DNA of 64,000 nt, from positions 1 through 64,000 of the forward strand of contig NZ_DRFS01000002.1 of assembly GCF_011050415.1 (NCBI RefSeq), in the 5' to 3' direction. A program made the position numbers and the translations under genes. The DNA is from Halomonas sp. Lineage in GTDB: Bacteria > Pseudomonadota > Gammaproteobacteria > Pseudomonadales > Halomonadaceae. Under the pieces are notes generated by a model that saw only the letters and a program-made list of their open reading frames with translations, searched no databases and was not told where the DNA came from. Shown here one piece after another: positions 18,625-29,557 of this stretch (its first letter is position 1; each line of letters begins with the position of its first letter).

Positions 18625-20122
18625 TACAGCCGTCACTATCATTATACTGATCGCGTTTATCGCTATTTTTGTCGCGATATCTCTGCGTGCTCGGCAGCAT
18701 AATGCGTCTACGATTGACGACTATGTGGTTGGTGGCCGCTCCATGAATACCGCGTTGCTGCTGATGTCCATGGGGGCGACGTATTTCTCCACGTGGACGC
18801 TGTTGGGCTCCTTCGGTGTCTATTATCGGGAGGGAATCTGGTTTGCGGGGTTTACCACTTGGGCGATTATCCAAGGCAGTGTGTTTATTTGGCTGTTTGG
18901 TACGCGCATTTGGTATATCGGGAAACGCTTTAACTTCATTACCCCTGGGCAAATGGTAGAGCACTATTATTCAAGCCCTGCGCTTCGTTTGCTGTTTTCT
19001 ATTGTCGGTATTATCGCGTTAGTGCCGGTAATGCTGATTCAAGTAACCGGCAGTGCCAGGGCGCTGGAAAGCCTCACCGATGGGGCTATCCCGTATGTGG
19101 TAGGGGTTATTATCACAGCGGCAGTGGTTGGTTTCATTGTGCTTTGGGCTGGCTTTAGGGGCACGGCATGGGCGGATGCCTTTATGGGCACATTCTTCGC
19201 GACAGTGCTGGTGTTTACGGCGGTATTTATTGTTGGCAAAGCGGGTGGTTGGTCGTTTTTGCAGAACGTGGCCGAAGTAGAGCCACAGCTGTTGACCAAC
19301 AAAGGTAACCCGGTGGCGATGCTGGAGTTATGGGTTGGTCTAAGTTTCGGGGCATGGGCTTTGCCGCATATGTGGCAAAAATTCTACTCGGCTCACTCCG
19401 CCAAAGTACTGGGCAAAGTGGCTATGTTTACCCCTTTCTGGAACTCCTGGATGATGGCGTGCATTCCCCTGGTGATCGGGATTTCGGCCAATATTCCTGG
19501 GCTGGTACCTGGAGCAGCAGAAAACAGCGATGCCATTCTTCCCCTTATCTTTGCGGAATATGCACCCATCCTCGGCTCATTTGTGGTCGCAGGTATCCTC
19601 GCAGCTGCTATCTCAACTATCAACAGTCAGCTTCTCTCCTCCGCTAGCCTGGTAGCTGAAGACATATGGCGGCGGTTCTTTGACAAAGATATGAGCGAAA
19701 AACGCTTACGCCTCGTCAATAAAACGGTGGTCGGCTTGATCACCAGCATTGTGCTTGTACTTGCCCTTAGCCCCACCGGGGCCGGTTATCTAGTGCCGGT
19801 CGCTTCACTGGGCTTCAGCCTTGGCTTGCAGCTGGTACCCACCGCTTTGGGCATGCTCTATTTCCGCTGGATTACGCCTGCGGGTGCTTTAACCGGGCTG
19901 GTGCTGGGTGTCATCACGCTGTTCTTAAGTGCTGCCACCGATTTCACACTGTTCTTCGGCCCTGGCATTAGCGCCATCATTGTGAATTTCCTGTTGGTCA
20001 TCCTTGTTAGTCGTTTTACCCAGCCCGCGCTATTGAGCGGCGATAATGACTACCATGCTCTGTTTGCTCAGCTTTATGGCAAACAACCTACAAAAAAGGT
20101 AACTGCAAATGCAATCAGCTAA
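18617..20122 (+). CDS. Sodium:solute symporter (SSS family)
   Basis: Multi-TM; DDYVVGGRSMNTALLLMSMGATYFSTWTLLGSFG typical of the SSS family. Start at the SD-preceded ATG 18617. Confidence 0.9.
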   Translation: MNSTAVTIIILIAFIAIFVAISLRARQHNASTIDDYVVGGRSMNTALLLMSMGATYFSTWTLLGSFGVYYREGIWFAGFTTWAIIQGSVFIWLFGTRIWYIGKRFNFITPGQMVEHYYSSPALRLLFSIVGIIALVPVMLIQVTGSARALESLTDGAIPYVVGVIITAAVVGFIVLWAGFRGTAWADAFMGTFFATVLVFTAVFIVGKAGGWSFLQNVAEVEPQLLTNKGNPVAMLELWVGLSFGAWALPHMWQKFYSAHSAKVLGKVAMFTPFWNSWMMACIPLVIGISANIPGLVPGAAENSDAILPLIFAEYAPILGSFVVAGILAAAISTINSQLLSSASLVAEDIWRRFFDKDMSEKRLRLVNKTVVGLITSIVLVLALSPTGAGYLVPVASLGFSLGLQLVPTALGMLYFRWITPAGALTGLVLGVITLFLSAATDFTLFFGPGISAIIVNFLLVILVSRFTQPALLSGDNDYHALFAQLYGKQPTKKVTANAIS

Positions 20123-21044
20123 AAAAGTAGCCGTCGTACAGGCGGGGTCTATTCCGTTCGAGCCGCTTCAGACTGCCGAAAAAGGTGCCGGCTTGATCAG
20201 CGAAGCCGCCGCTGAAGGCGCGACCGTAATCGTGTTCCCTGAAGCTTTTTTAGGTGGCTACCCCAAAGGTGCCAGTTTCGGAAGTCCTGTAGGCAAAAGG
20301 ACGGAAGAGGGACGTGATGAGTTTCTTCGCTATTATCGAAGCGCTATTGACCTTGATGGACCTGAGCTAACCCTGATTATCGATGCTGCTCAAGCGCATA
20401 ATATTTTTGTGGTATTAGGAGTGATTGAACGCACGGCCTATACCCTCTACTGCTCGGTGCTTTATATAGACCCTGAGCATGGTTTAGTGGGTAAACATCG
20501 CAAACTTATGCCTACCGGCGGTGAGCGTGTTATCTGGGGGTTCGGCGATGGTTCAACGTTGCCGGTTTTCAAGACCGGCGTAGGCACGGTAGGCGCGGTC
20601 ATTTGTTGGGAGAACTATATGCCCATGATGCGCTCGGCCATGTACAGCAAAGGGGTTGATGTTTACTGCGCCCCGACCGCCGATGACCGCGATACCTGGA
20701 TAGCCAGCATGCAACATATTGCTCTTGAAGGGCGCTGCTATGTTCTTAGTGCTTGCCAGTACTTGACCCGCGGCGATTTTCCGGATGACTACGACTGCCT
20801 GCTTGCACCTGCAAACGAGCCTGAAACGGTGCTCATGCGCGGCGCCAGTATGATCGTGAGCCCGATGGGTGAAGTCCTTGCTGGTCCCTTATTGAATGAA
20901 GAAGGGATTCTATATGCGGATGTTTCCAACGACCTTATCGTGCGTAGCAAGCTCGATTTTGATCCCGTCGGTCACTACGCACGCCCCGATGTATTCAGCC
21001 TGCATGTGGACACGGAAGCGAAATCGCCCGTTAGAAGTGACTGA
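20109..21044 (+). CDS. Nitrilase (aliphatic/aryl nitrilase family)
   Basis: FPEAFLGGYPKG (Glu), HRKLMPTGGERVIWG (Lys), GAVICWENYMP (Cys) catalytic motifs. Confidence 0.92.
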   Translation: MQSAKKVAVVQAGSIPFEPLQTAEKGAGLISEAAAEGATVIVFPEAFLGGYPKGASFGSPVGKRTEEGRDEFLRYYRSAIDLDGPELTLIIDAAQAHNIFVVLGVIERTAYTLYCSVLYIDPEHGLVGKHRKLMPTGGERVIWGFGDGSTLPVFKTGVGTVGAVICWENYMPMMRSAMYSKGVDVYCAPTADDRDTWIASMQHIALEGRCYVLSACQYLTRGDFPDDYDCLLAPANEPETVLMRGASMIVSPMGEVLAGPLLNEEGILYADVSNDLIVRSKLDFDPVGHYARPDVFSLHVDTEAKSPVRSD

Positions 21045-21146
21045 GCATATTTAAGCTTGCTATGAAATTAACTCATTAGATGGCTGTTTCATGTACGACT
21101 GGTTAATACACTACTGAAACAGTCATCTTTGAGATGGAGTATTGCT

Positions 21147-22205
21147 ATGACGTTTCATATTGACTATCCCAGAGTAGTGCCGGAGCGGCGGCCTGCTGGT
21201 CATGAGCCTGCGGCCCCTCGCCACACTTTGCGTTGGACAAGACCGGTAAACCAACTTTGCTGTGTTTATTACGCCATTCAGGGGCGTGAGCTTGGTTGGC
21301 ATGATCAGGCGGCATTTTTCAGTCGTATCAAAGACTCCTTTAGCATTGACTGTGCGCCTGAAGCCCACGAAACGCTTCGTTTTATCGATGAGGCAGGTTA
21401 TACCAATGCCGTACTGGTCGCATACTGGACTGACCCCTCGGCCTATATGGCGTGGCAACGCGATGCTGAGTTTATTCAGTGGCTCGAGGAGCCTCAGCGC
21501 ACTAACGATGAGTTCGGTTATTGGCGGGAAACCATTCATGTGCATTATGACCGCCATGAAACCATCTACTCAGAAGGTAACTATCGGATAGGCCTGGGGC
21601 GCTGTCCTGACACTCAGGTGGTTCCCATGACCACCAACGGCTACTTTGGCGCAGCTCGCGACCGCTTTCCGGTTTCGGCGGTGGATCCATTGGTGAGCAC
21701 CTTTAACGTTAAGATGCCTACACCAGGAAGCAAAAAGACACTCGGACGACGTCTGTTTGCCCAGGTGCCTCATAACCTGACCTCAATCCGTTCCGGTCAG
21801 TACTGGGGAGAGGCGAAGCAGGAGCAGTTTGAGGACTACGAGGAGTCGTTGCGCCCCAAGTTGATGGAGGGCATGAACTACCTGCTCGACAATAAGGAGC
21901 AGACAGGTACGCTCTGCTTAAGGGTAATGTCAAACCTCGACGATAACGGGGACGAGCGCTACGAAACCTCGGTACACGCTTACTTTGCCTCGTTGGAGGA
22001 GATGGAAAGCTGGGCCAGCTCTCACCCTACTCATAAGACCATCTATGACCATGCCATTGCTAAAAACAGGCAATACGGAAAAAAACGCGAAGTGGTGACC
22101 TGGCACGAAGTCTTTCTGCTAAACGAAGGCGTGCCATTTGAATATATTAATTGCCACCCTGGAACCGGCGTATTGCCATTCTGCACGCTTTACGAGCGTT
22201 TTTGA
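21147..22205 (+). CDS. Phenylacetaldoxime dehydratase family (heme aldoxime dehydratase)
   Basis: Whole-length similarity by eye to Oxd proteins; conserved SHPTH and WHEV...FEYINCHPGTGVLP near the C-terminus; next to the nitrilase. Confidence 0.85.
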   Translation: MTFHIDYPRVVPERRPAGHEPAAPRHTLRWTRPVNQLCCVYYAIQGRELGWHDQAAFFSRIKDSFSIDCAPEAHETLRFIDEAGYTNAVLVAYWTDPSAYMAWQRDAEFIQWLEEPQRTNDEFGYWRETIHVHYDRHETIYSEGNYRIGLGRCPDTQVVPMTTNGYFGAARDRFPVSAVDPLVSTFNVKMPTPGSKKTLGRRLFAQVPHNLTSIRSGQYWGEAKQEQFEDYEESLRPKLMEGMNYLLDNKEQTGTLCLRVMSNLDDNGDERYETSVHAYFASLEEMESWASSHPTHKTIYDHAIAKNRQYGKKREVVTWHEVFLLNEGVPFEYINCHPGTGVLPFCTLYERF

Positions 22206-22416
22206 TCATTGAGTCTTGGATAATTGAAGGTTGATCGTTGAGTTGTTACTCCTTGCAAAGCAATGCAGCGCGTTGCTGATCACTTATGTTTTTACGCATA
22301 AGTATATGGGGTTAGCTCAAGCACATTGATGTGGGCGCTGTATGGCGGCCGCATCACCTGCTAATCTTACCGGCTAGCCACTTTTGGCGATCTGTTTACG
22401 CTGACGATGAGATTCC

Positions 22417-23595
22417 ATGCTGACCTCGCTGCTGGATAATGACTTCTATAAAATCACGATGCAGAACGCCGTGATTAAACGCTTTCCCTATGCCCAGGCG
22501 CGTTACGCCTTTATCAATCGTGGCGAGCACGAGTTTCCTGAAGGATTCGGCGCTGAGCTTCGCCATGAAGTCGATAAGATGGCGAGGCTTCGTCTGAGTG
22601 ATGAAGAAAAACGCTATCTCGAAATCACGTGTCCTTATCTTGACCCTACCTATCTCGACTTCCTGGCTGGGTTTCATTACGACCCCGCTGAGGTCATCGT
22701 TGAGCAGCAGGGTAGCGATCTTTCAGTGATTATCGAAGGGCCTTGGTACCGCACTATTCTTTGGGAAGTGCCGCTGATGGCGTTGATCAGCGAGCTTTGG
22801 TATCGATTGCGCGGTGTATCGATTACTCACGAGGCCGATGCGATGATTGAGCAGCGTGCCCAGGAGAAGATCGAACTCTACCGCCGTTTAGGCCTTAAAA
22901 TTGCTGAGTTTGGCACTCGGCGGCGCTTCTCTTCTGACGTTCACGACCGCGTAGTAGGCGCGCTTAGTCACCATGGCGGCGAGGCATTCAGTGGCACCAG
23001 CAATGTGCTGATGGCCATGCGGCACGGCGTTAAGCCGATCGGTACCCATGCCCATGAGTGGTTTATGTTTCATGGTGCCCGCTTCGGTTTCAAAATGGCC
23101 AACAGCCTTGCACTCGAGCATTGGGTGGATGTATACCGCGGTGATCTGGGTATCGCCTTGACCGATACGTTTACCTCGCGAGCCTTTTTTGACAGCTTCG
23201 ATAAGAAGTTCGCCAAGCTATTCGATGGCGTGCGCCACGATAGCGGTGACCCTATCGATTTTGCTTCCCAAACCATTGCGCACTATGAGCGCTTGGGTAT
23301 CAATCCGCTGAGCAAGACGATTATCTTTTCTGATGCGCTTACGCCTGAGAAGGTCGAGCGCATTCACGCTTTTTGTGAGGATCGCATTGGAATGGCATTT
23401 GGCATCGGCACCAACTTTACCAACGATGTGGGGGCCGAGCCGATGAACATGGTGATCAAAATGGTCGAGGCGCGCCCAGAAGGGCAGCAGTGGCTGCCGG
23501 TGATCAAGCTTTCTGATGTGCCGGACAAGCACACCGGCGACCCTGAGATGATCTCGTTGGCGAAGCGGGTGCTCGCGGTTGGTCGGAAGGTCTAA
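22417..23595 (+). CDS. pncB: Nicotinate phosphoribosyltransferase
   Basis: LDNDFYKITMQNAV, FGTRRRFS, GVRHDSGDPIDFA, FGIGTNFTND motifs. Confidence 0.95.
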   Translation: MLTSLLDNDFYKITMQNAVIKRFPYAQARYAFINRGEHEFPEGFGAELRHEVDKMARLRLSDEEKRYLEITCPYLDPTYLDFLAGFHYDPAEVIVEQQGSDLSVIIEGPWYRTILWEVPLMALISELWYRLRGVSITHEADAMIEQRAQEKIELYRRLGLKIAEFGTRRRFSSDVHDRVVGALSHHGGEAFSGTSNVLMAMRHGVKPIGTHAHEWFMFHGARFGFKMANSLALEHWVDVYRGDLGIALTDTFTSRAFFDSFDKKFAKLFDGVRHDSGDPIDFASQTIAHYERLGINPLSKTIIFSDALTPEKVERIHAFCEDRIGMAFGIGTNFTNDVGAEPMNMVIKMVEARPEGQQWLPVIKLSDVPDKHTGDPEMISLAKRVLAVGRKV

Positions 23596-26500
23596 TCCTT
23601 TACCGCACGGTGCAGCGGCGCATAAAGGGCTTCAGTCAGCGTGGCAAAACTGTGCCCCAGGGTTTGCTCATTAAATAGCCGCTCAAAGCTTGGCCATTGA
23701 TGGGAGAGGTAGGCACTTTGGGCGACTTCGCCGGTTTGAAAGCGGCCCCCTTCGTAGGCGGTTTCGGCGGCGGCGTAGGCGTCGCTGTCGGGTTCTGATT
23801 CTGTCGTGCCTAGCTTGGCCAGCCAAGCGAAAGCCGCCTGGGGGGCCAGAGGAAGCGGGGTTTGCATGCCATCACACCATGCGCTGAGCAGGGCTTCTAG
23901 CTGGTAGCGGGCATTCTCGGCGTCTAAAGGCTCAAGCCTAACATGGCCCGCTTTCGAAAGTAGCTGGGTGGTCATTGGGCGTTCTACATTGCCCGCTAGA
24001 TGCGCTACCCAGGGGCGCAGTAGATGCGTCCAGCGGTATTGACCACGGCCGCGCCCTTGGCTGATTAGGCTGCTGCTGAGTAGCAGCAGGCGGCAGCGGT
24101 TGCCCGCATCATCCTGGCGTAATTCTCCCAGCCAATCTTCCAGTGTTACTCGCCCTTCAGCTGTTTCAACAACATGCACCGCCTGTGGCGCTGCTACCAC
24201 GTGTGGCCACTCTTGCAGCGCCTCTTCGTAGGCGCCAAACAGTGCTTCCATTGGCTCGGCTAGTGCTTCGCGCATCCGCTCGCCAAAGGCGCCCACCGCC
24301 AGCACACCCTGGCCTTTGAAGCGCTCCAGTTCTGCATGCAGCGCTTCCATTCTTGGCTGGCCATTATCCACGGCGTGGCGCTGGGCGGCGATTAACTGAT
24401 CCTGCAACTGCCAGTTCTGTAGTCCGTCTAACGTGAAGGGTTCAACATCCAGCTGGGTGAGTTCTTCCTGCTCGAAGTAAACGCCCAGGCGGGTATTGAA
24501 AAATGCCTTGGCCGGTTCGCGTAAAAAGCTGCCCAGTTGGGCCAGGGTAAGCGTGCCTTGCTGCTCACTGTCTGGCCCGAGTTTTGATGTTTGTGCCCTT
24601 TGGGAGCTTTCGCCGCTTGGGGCATGCAGTGCGTGCCACTCGTGGGCGTATGTAAATAACCGTGCTTGGGCGGGGGAGTCGCTGGCTTGTTCGGTAAAGT
24701 AGCGGCGGCTAAAGGGCTGTAACGGGTGCTGGGTGGTTAACGCTTCCAGCACTGGCTCGCCATTTTGCGTATGCCAGCCCGCTTCAAGATGATCGCGCAA
24801 CTGGCCGACCAGCACCGAGGGCGGCATGGGGTTGTTGTCAATCTGGCTGCGGCCAACCCAACTGATATAGAGCTGCTGTCGGGCGGAGAGTAGCGCTTCC
24901 AGAAACAGGTAACGGTCATCTTCCCGCCGGGAGCGGTCGCCGGGGCGGTAGTCGCTGCCCATCAAATCGAAATCCAGCGGTGGCTGGGAACGCGGGTACT
25001 CGCCGTCGTTCATGCCCAACAGGCAAACACGTTTGAAGGGGATCGCTCGCATGGGCATTAGGGTGGCGAAGTTGACCGCACCGGCCAGAAAACGCTGAGA
25101 AAGACTGTGCTCATCGATCTGCCCCAGCCAGTGTTCACGCACCATGGAGAGCGGCAGAGGATCATAAAGCTCCGCTTCTTCTGTGCTGTCCAATAACTGC
25201 TGCAGCGCGGTTTCAAGCTTGGTGAGCATGACGCTCTCTTGGGCGTCATCGGTCAGAAAATAGGTCTCTAATAGCTCGCGCAGCCTAGCCACCCAAGTGG
25301 CGGTATCGGTGGGCTGGCAGAAGGTTTCCCAACTGTTTTCCAGTTTCTGTAACAGATTTGCCAAGGGGCCCGCCAGTGATGCCTCCAGCCCGCCAATATC
25401 ATCAAAGGGCTCGATGCCTTGCCAGGCGTCGGCACTGCCGACGGTGTAGCCCAACAGCAGGCGACGCAGGCCAAACGCCCAGGTGTTTTGGGTTAGTCCT
25501 TCGGGTAGGTCCAGCCGGGTACGCTGCTGTTCGTTCAGCCCCCAACGAATGCCCGCGCCTTCAATCCAGCGGCTCAGGGTGGGCAGGTTGTGCTCTTCAA
25601 TGCCAAAACGCGCCCGCAGTGCCGGGACTTCCAGGAGGTCTAACAGGTCGCTCACCGAGAGGCGCAGCTCCGGCAGACGTAGCAGCTTTTCCAGCGCAAT
25701 CATCAATGGCAGTCGGTGGCGGCTGGCTTGATCGGAAAGCGTGTAGGGAATATAGCGCGGGTCGTCGGGTTTCGAGTGATAGCTACCGAAAGCGGAACGG
25801 TACTGACCGAACACGGCTTCGATGTGCGGCGCGTAGCGGTCAACATCCGGCACCATGACAATGATATCCCGTGGGCGCAAATCCGGGTCGGCGCTGAACG
25901 CGGCCAGTAACTGGTCGTGAAGAATCTCCACTTCGCGCTGGGGGCCATGGGCGATATGAAACACGATGGAGTCATCGCTGGCCGGGTCTAATGCGGGCCA
26001 GTGGGTTTGCGTTTCAGCTACCGGACGCAGCTCGCGGATATCGTCCTGCAATTGGCTAAGCAAACAGTTGTGCTCGTCGCTGCTAAACGGCTCGAACATA
26101 TCGATACGCAGCGCCTGTTGTTCAAACAGGGTTTGGTAGTTGCCCGAATTGTCGTGCTCGTCTAACAAGCGTAGGTAGTCGCGCCCTTGCTTACCCCAGG
26201 CGGCTAGCAGTGGCTGGGCGTGCAGGTGTAGGGCATCGCTGGCGTCACCGGTGCCGAGCACGTCCAGAGCATCGGGCATGCCTGCTTTTCGCTTCTGACG
26301 GTAACGGCTGGCGCGGAGCAGGTCTTTATGCTCGATAATATCCGCCCAGTAGAACTGGCAGGGGTTGTGCACGCACAGCACGATCTGGCAGCAGCGTGAC
26401 AGCGCCGCCAAGGCTTCCAAAGTCTGTTGTGGCAGTGATGAAATACCGAAAATAATCAGTCGTCGCGGCAGGCCGTTCGGGCAGGCTTGGCCTTCTAGTT

Positions 26501-27203
26501 GCTTGGCAGCGTCTAGAAAACGACTATGTACCTGGGCGCGGCTGCTGTTAAGGCCCGCGTTGCCTTGGGTGTTGGCCACATCGTCGCGTAGGGCACGCCA
26601 TAAAGCGGGCTGCCATAGCTGATGCGCCTCCAGCGGGCGAAATTCGCCGCGGGCGGTGATCAGCACATCGTTGCCTTTTGCCCAGGCGTCCAGCCAGTCG
26701 GCGCGATAAACTTGATACTGGTCAAACAGATCCGCCAGTCGTTCGGCAAGCTGATAGTGCTTGCGCTGGTCGCGATCGACTTCTAAAAAGCGCGCCAGCG
26801 GTGCGAAAGCCTCTTGCTCGGCAAGGCTGGGCAGCAGACGCAGCAAGCGCCAGATTAAGCGAGATTTATCAAACGGCGAGGTTTCGGGAACTGCTTCTTT
26901 GTCTGCCGTCGTGTGGGTCAATACAGTGCGGTAGGCCTGCCACAAAAAGCGCGCAGGCAGCGTAACGTTCAGCGCCGCTGCTATGCCCGCACCGCCTTGG
27001 GCGGGGTCTTCCGCCAGCGCCAGCTTTAGCCACTGCCCAATGCCGTTGCTCTGCACCAGAATGGTTTCATTTTCCAGCGGTGCCAGCGGGTGCTGTCGCA
27101 TCCACGCCACCGCCAAGCCGCGCAAATCTTCCAGGCGATTGGCGTGCACCACCATAAAGCCCGGCGTTAACGGCGTTTGTGAGAGCAGCGAGTTTGCAGA
27201 CAT
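23592..27203 (-). CDS. recC: Exodeoxyribonuclease V gamma subunit RecC
   Basis: ~1200 aa; FMVVHANRLEDLRGLAVAWM, DIIVMVPDVDRYAPHIEAVFG, LLGMNDGEYPRSQPPLDFDLM. Confidence 0.95.
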   Translation of the reverse strand: MSANSLLSQTPLTPGFMVVHANRLEDLRGLAVAWMRQHPLAPLENETILVQSNGIGQWLKLALAEDPAQGGAGIAAALNVTLPARFLWQAYRTVLTHTTADKEAVPETSPFDKSRLIWRLLRLLPSLAEQEAFAPLARFLEVDRDQRKHYQLAERLADLFDQYQVYRADWLDAWAKGNDVLITARGEFRPLEAHQLWQPALWRALRDDVANTQGNAGLNSSRAQVHSRFLDAAKQLEGQACPNGLPRRLIIFGISSLPQQTLEALAALSRCCQIVLCVHNPCQFYWADIIEHKDLLRASRYRQKRKAGMPDALDVLGTGDASDALHLHAQPLLAAWGKQGRDYLRLLDEHDNSGNYQTLFEQQALRIDMFEPFSSDEHNCLLSQLQDDIRELRPVAETQTHWPALDPASDDSIVFHIAHGPQREVEILHDQLLAAFSADPDLRPRDIIVMVPDVDRYAPHIEAVFGQYRSAFGSYHSKPDDPRYIPYTLSDQASRHRLPLMIALEKLLRLPELRLSVSDLLDLLEVPALRARFGIEEHNLPTLSRWIEGAGIRWGLNEQQRTRLDLPEGLTQNTWAFGLRRLLLGYTVGSADAWQGIEPFDDIGGLEASLAGPLANLLQKLENSWETFCQPTDTATWVARLRELLETYFLTDDAQESVMLTKLETALQQLLDSTEEAELYDPLPLSMVREHWLGQIDEHSLSQRFLAGAVNFATLMPMRAIPFKRVCLLGMNDGEYPRSQPPLDFDLMGSDYRPGDRSRREDDRYLFLEALLSARQQLYISWVGRSQIDNNPMPPSVLVGQLRDHLEAGWHTQNGEPVLEALTTQHPLQPFSRRYFTEQASDSPAQARLFTYAHEWHALHAPSGESSQRAQTSKLGPDSEQQGTLTLAQLGSFLREPAKAFFNTRLGVYFEQEELTQLDVEPFTLDGLQNWQLQDQLIAAQRHAVDNGQPRMEALHAELERFKGQGVLAVGAFGERMREALAEPMEALFGAYEEALQEWPHVVAAPQAVHVVETAEGRVTLEDWLGELRQDDAGNRCRLLLLSSSLISQGRGRGQYRWTHLLRPWVAHLAGNVERPMTTQLLSKAGHVRLEPLDAENARYQLEALLSAWCDGMQTPLPLAPQAAFAWLAKLGTTESEPDSDAYAAAETAYEGGRFQTGEVAQSAYLSHQWPSFERLFNEQTLGHSFATLTEALYAPLHRAVKD

Positions 27204-27346
27204 GTACAGTGTTCCTTAATGTAGGGTTCCTTCACGGCAGGGTCGAGGCGGCTAAGTGTATGGTGCCATAAGTTAATCATCTTGCGGGATGCGATATATA
27301 TCGCCAAGCTATGCGGATACCGTGAACAACGCTAAGAGAGAACCCT

Positions 27347-29032
27347 ATGACCGAGTCATCACAAAACGCCCGCCGTCACTCCTCCAAAGTGGTGGATGGC
27401 CCTGGCAAAGCCGCCAGCCGCGCCATGCTGCGCGCAGTGGGCTTTAACGATGCCGATTTTAAAAAGCCCCAAGTAGGCATTGCCTCTACCTGGAGCATGG
27501 TGACGCCGTGCAATAGTCATATTAATGAGCTGGCTGAGTTTGCCCGGGATGGCGCTGATGCTGGCGGTGGTAAAGGTGTAATTTTCAATACCATCACCAT
27601 TTCCGATGGTATTGCCAACGGCACCGAGGGCATGAAGTATTCGTTGGTGTCACGAGAGGTAATCGCCGATTCCATTGAAACGGTGGCAGGCTGTGAAGGC
27701 TTTGACGGCCTGGTGGCCATTGGTGGCTGCGATAAGAATATGCCGGGTTGCCTGATGGGATTGGCGCGATTGAACCGACCCAGCGTGTTTGTTTACGGCG
27801 GCACTATTATGCCCGGAAAAGGGCACACCGATATTGTCTCGGTCTTTGAAGCCATGGGTGCCCACTCCCGCGGTGATATCGATTTGATCGAGCTTAAAAA
27901 CATCGAAGAAACCGCCATTCCCGGGCCCGGCTCCTGTGGGGGTATGTACACCGCCAACACCATGGCGTCTGCCATTGAGGCGCTGGGCATGAGCCTGCCG
28001 GGTAGTTCGGCGCAGAACGCTATCTCTCAAGAGAAGCGCGACGACTGCAAAGCAGCTGGTGAGGCGGTGCTGGCGCTGCTGGCTGACGATATCAAACCCT
28101 CCGATATCATGACCCGGGAAGCGTTTGAGAATGCGATTACCGTGGTAATTGCTTTGGGCGGCTCCACCAACGCGGTGCTTCACTTAATCGCCATGGCGCG
28201 CACCATTGACGTTGAGTTAACCCTTAACGACTTTACCGAGATCGGCAAACGTGTGCCGGTACTTGCCGATCTGCGCCCCAGCGGCCACTACATGATGAGC
28301 GAGCTGGTGGCGATTGGCGGTATTCAGCCAATGATGAAAATATTGCTGGATGCGGGCCTACTGCACGGCGACTGCCTGACGGTGACTGGCAAAACATTGG
28401 CAGAAAATTTGGCGGATGTGGCGCCTTACCCTGCAGAGCCGCCAATCATCGCTTCATTGGGTAACCCGATTAAATCAGAGAGCCATCTGCGCATGCTTTA
28501 TGGCAACCTGGCACCGGAAGGCGCGGTGGCCAAAATTACCGGCAAAGAGGGTACGCGCTTTACTGGTTCTGCGCGGGTGTTTGGTTCTGAAGAAGAGGCT
28601 CAGGCGCGGATCAATGATGGAACCGTGGTGGCTGGTGATGTCGTGGTTATTCGCTATGAAGGCCCGAAAGGTGGTCCCGGTATGCGCGAAATGCTCACAC
28701 CAACATCTGCCATTATGGGCCGTGGCCTAGGTAACGACGTGGCGTTGATTACCGATGGGCGTTTCTCTGGCGGCAGCCACGGTTTTGTGGTCGGCCATGT
28801 GTCGCCTGAAGCGTTCGACGGTGGTCCGCTGGCGCTGGTGGAAGATGGCGACACTATTACCATTGACGCCGAAGCGGACACAATCGATGTGGATGTGTCT
28901 GACGACGAGCTAATTCGTCGTCGCGCTGCCTGGCAGCAGCCTGCACCTCGCTATACGCGAGGCGTGCTCGCCAAGTATGCCCGTCAGGTTAGCTCCGCTA
29001 GCACCGGCGCAGTCACTGATGGGGATGCTTAA
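27347..29032 (+). CDS. ilvD: Dihydroxy-acid dehydratase
   Basis: [58 protein letters not shown]. Confidence 0.95.
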   Translation: MTESSQNARRHSSKVVDGPGKAASRAMLRAVGFNDADFKKPQVGIASTWSMVTPCNSHINELAEFARDGADAGGGKGVIFNTITISDGIANGTEGMKYSLVSREVIADSIETVAGCEGFDGLVAIGGCDKNMPGCLMGLARLNRPSVFVYGGTIMPGKGHTDIVSVFEAMGAHSRGDIDLIELKNIEETAIPGPGSCGGMYTANTMASAIEALGMSLPGSSAQNAISQEKRDDCKAAGEAVLALLADDIKPSDIMTREAFENAITVVIALGGSTNAVLHLIAMARTIDVELTLNDFTEIGKRVPVLADLRPSGHYMMSELVAIGGIQPMMKILLDAGLLHGDCLTVTGKTLAENLADVAPYPAEPPIIASLGNPIKSESHLRMLYGNLAPEGAVAKITGKEGTRFTGSARVFGSEEEAQARINDGTVVAGDVVVIRYEGPKGGPGMREMLTPTSAIMGRGLGNDVALITDGRFSGGSHGFVVGHVSPEAFDGGPLALVEDGDTITIDAEADTIDVDVSDDELIRRRAAWQQPAPRYTRGVLAKYARQVSSASTGAVTDGDA

Positions 29033-29059
29033 TCCTGTTTTAGGCTAATTGCTGGCGGC

Positions 29060-29416
29060 TTATTGTGGCTCTTCATCTTTAAACGCTTTTAAGCCGCCTT
29101 CAATATTGACGACCTGGGTGTAACCGAGCTGCTGCAGTGTGTCGGCGGCTAATGCGCCACGGTTACCTCCAGCGCAGTGGCACACAATCGGCGTATCTTT
29201 ATCAGGCACTGCCTCCAGGATACGCATTTCTAAAGTGCCACGGCTGATATTCACAGCATTATCGATATGCCCCTGCTCAAACTCCTCTTTATCGCGTACA
29301 TCCAACACTAAATGTCCTTCAGCGATGCGTGCTTTGGCTTCGTTGGGGGAGATTTGCGTTGTACGTTGTTTTGCCGCCTCGGCAAGGCGTAAGAACTCGT
29401 CAGAATGGGTAGCCAT
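29060..29416 (-). CDS. Rhodanese-like domain protein
   Basis: LVLDVRDKEEFEQGHIDNAVNISRG ... PIVCHCAGGNRGALAADTL. Confidence 0.85.
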   Translation of the reverse strand: MATHSDEFLRLAEAAKQRTTQISPNEAKARIAEGHLVLDVRDKEEFEQGHIDNAVNISRGTLEMRILEAVPDKDTPIVCHCAGGNRGALAADTLQQLGYTQVVNIEGGLKAFKDEEPQ

Positions 29417-29557
29417 TAAGAGCACCTTAAGTCGTTGAATATGTCACCACTGATCTTGGTAAGCTGTCATCCTAATGTCAATCGACTCATCTAAACTGTT
29501 GATTTTGGCTAACACCCTTTTTCTTACATGATGATTCAAAAATAAGGAGCCGGCGCT

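Noticed and set aside
23690-27219. Antisense ORFs in recC (e.g. 25358..25858)
   Set aside because: Same shadow-ORF effect; compositions are Arg/Ser/Pro-rich with no domains.
27347-29032. Duplication of ilvD with 45762-47501
   Set aside because: Both are IlvD/Edd family, but motifs differ ([19 protein letters not shown] versus GYNACHGNV/GGCDKTVPAQ), consistent with separate functional subfamilies rather than recent duplication.
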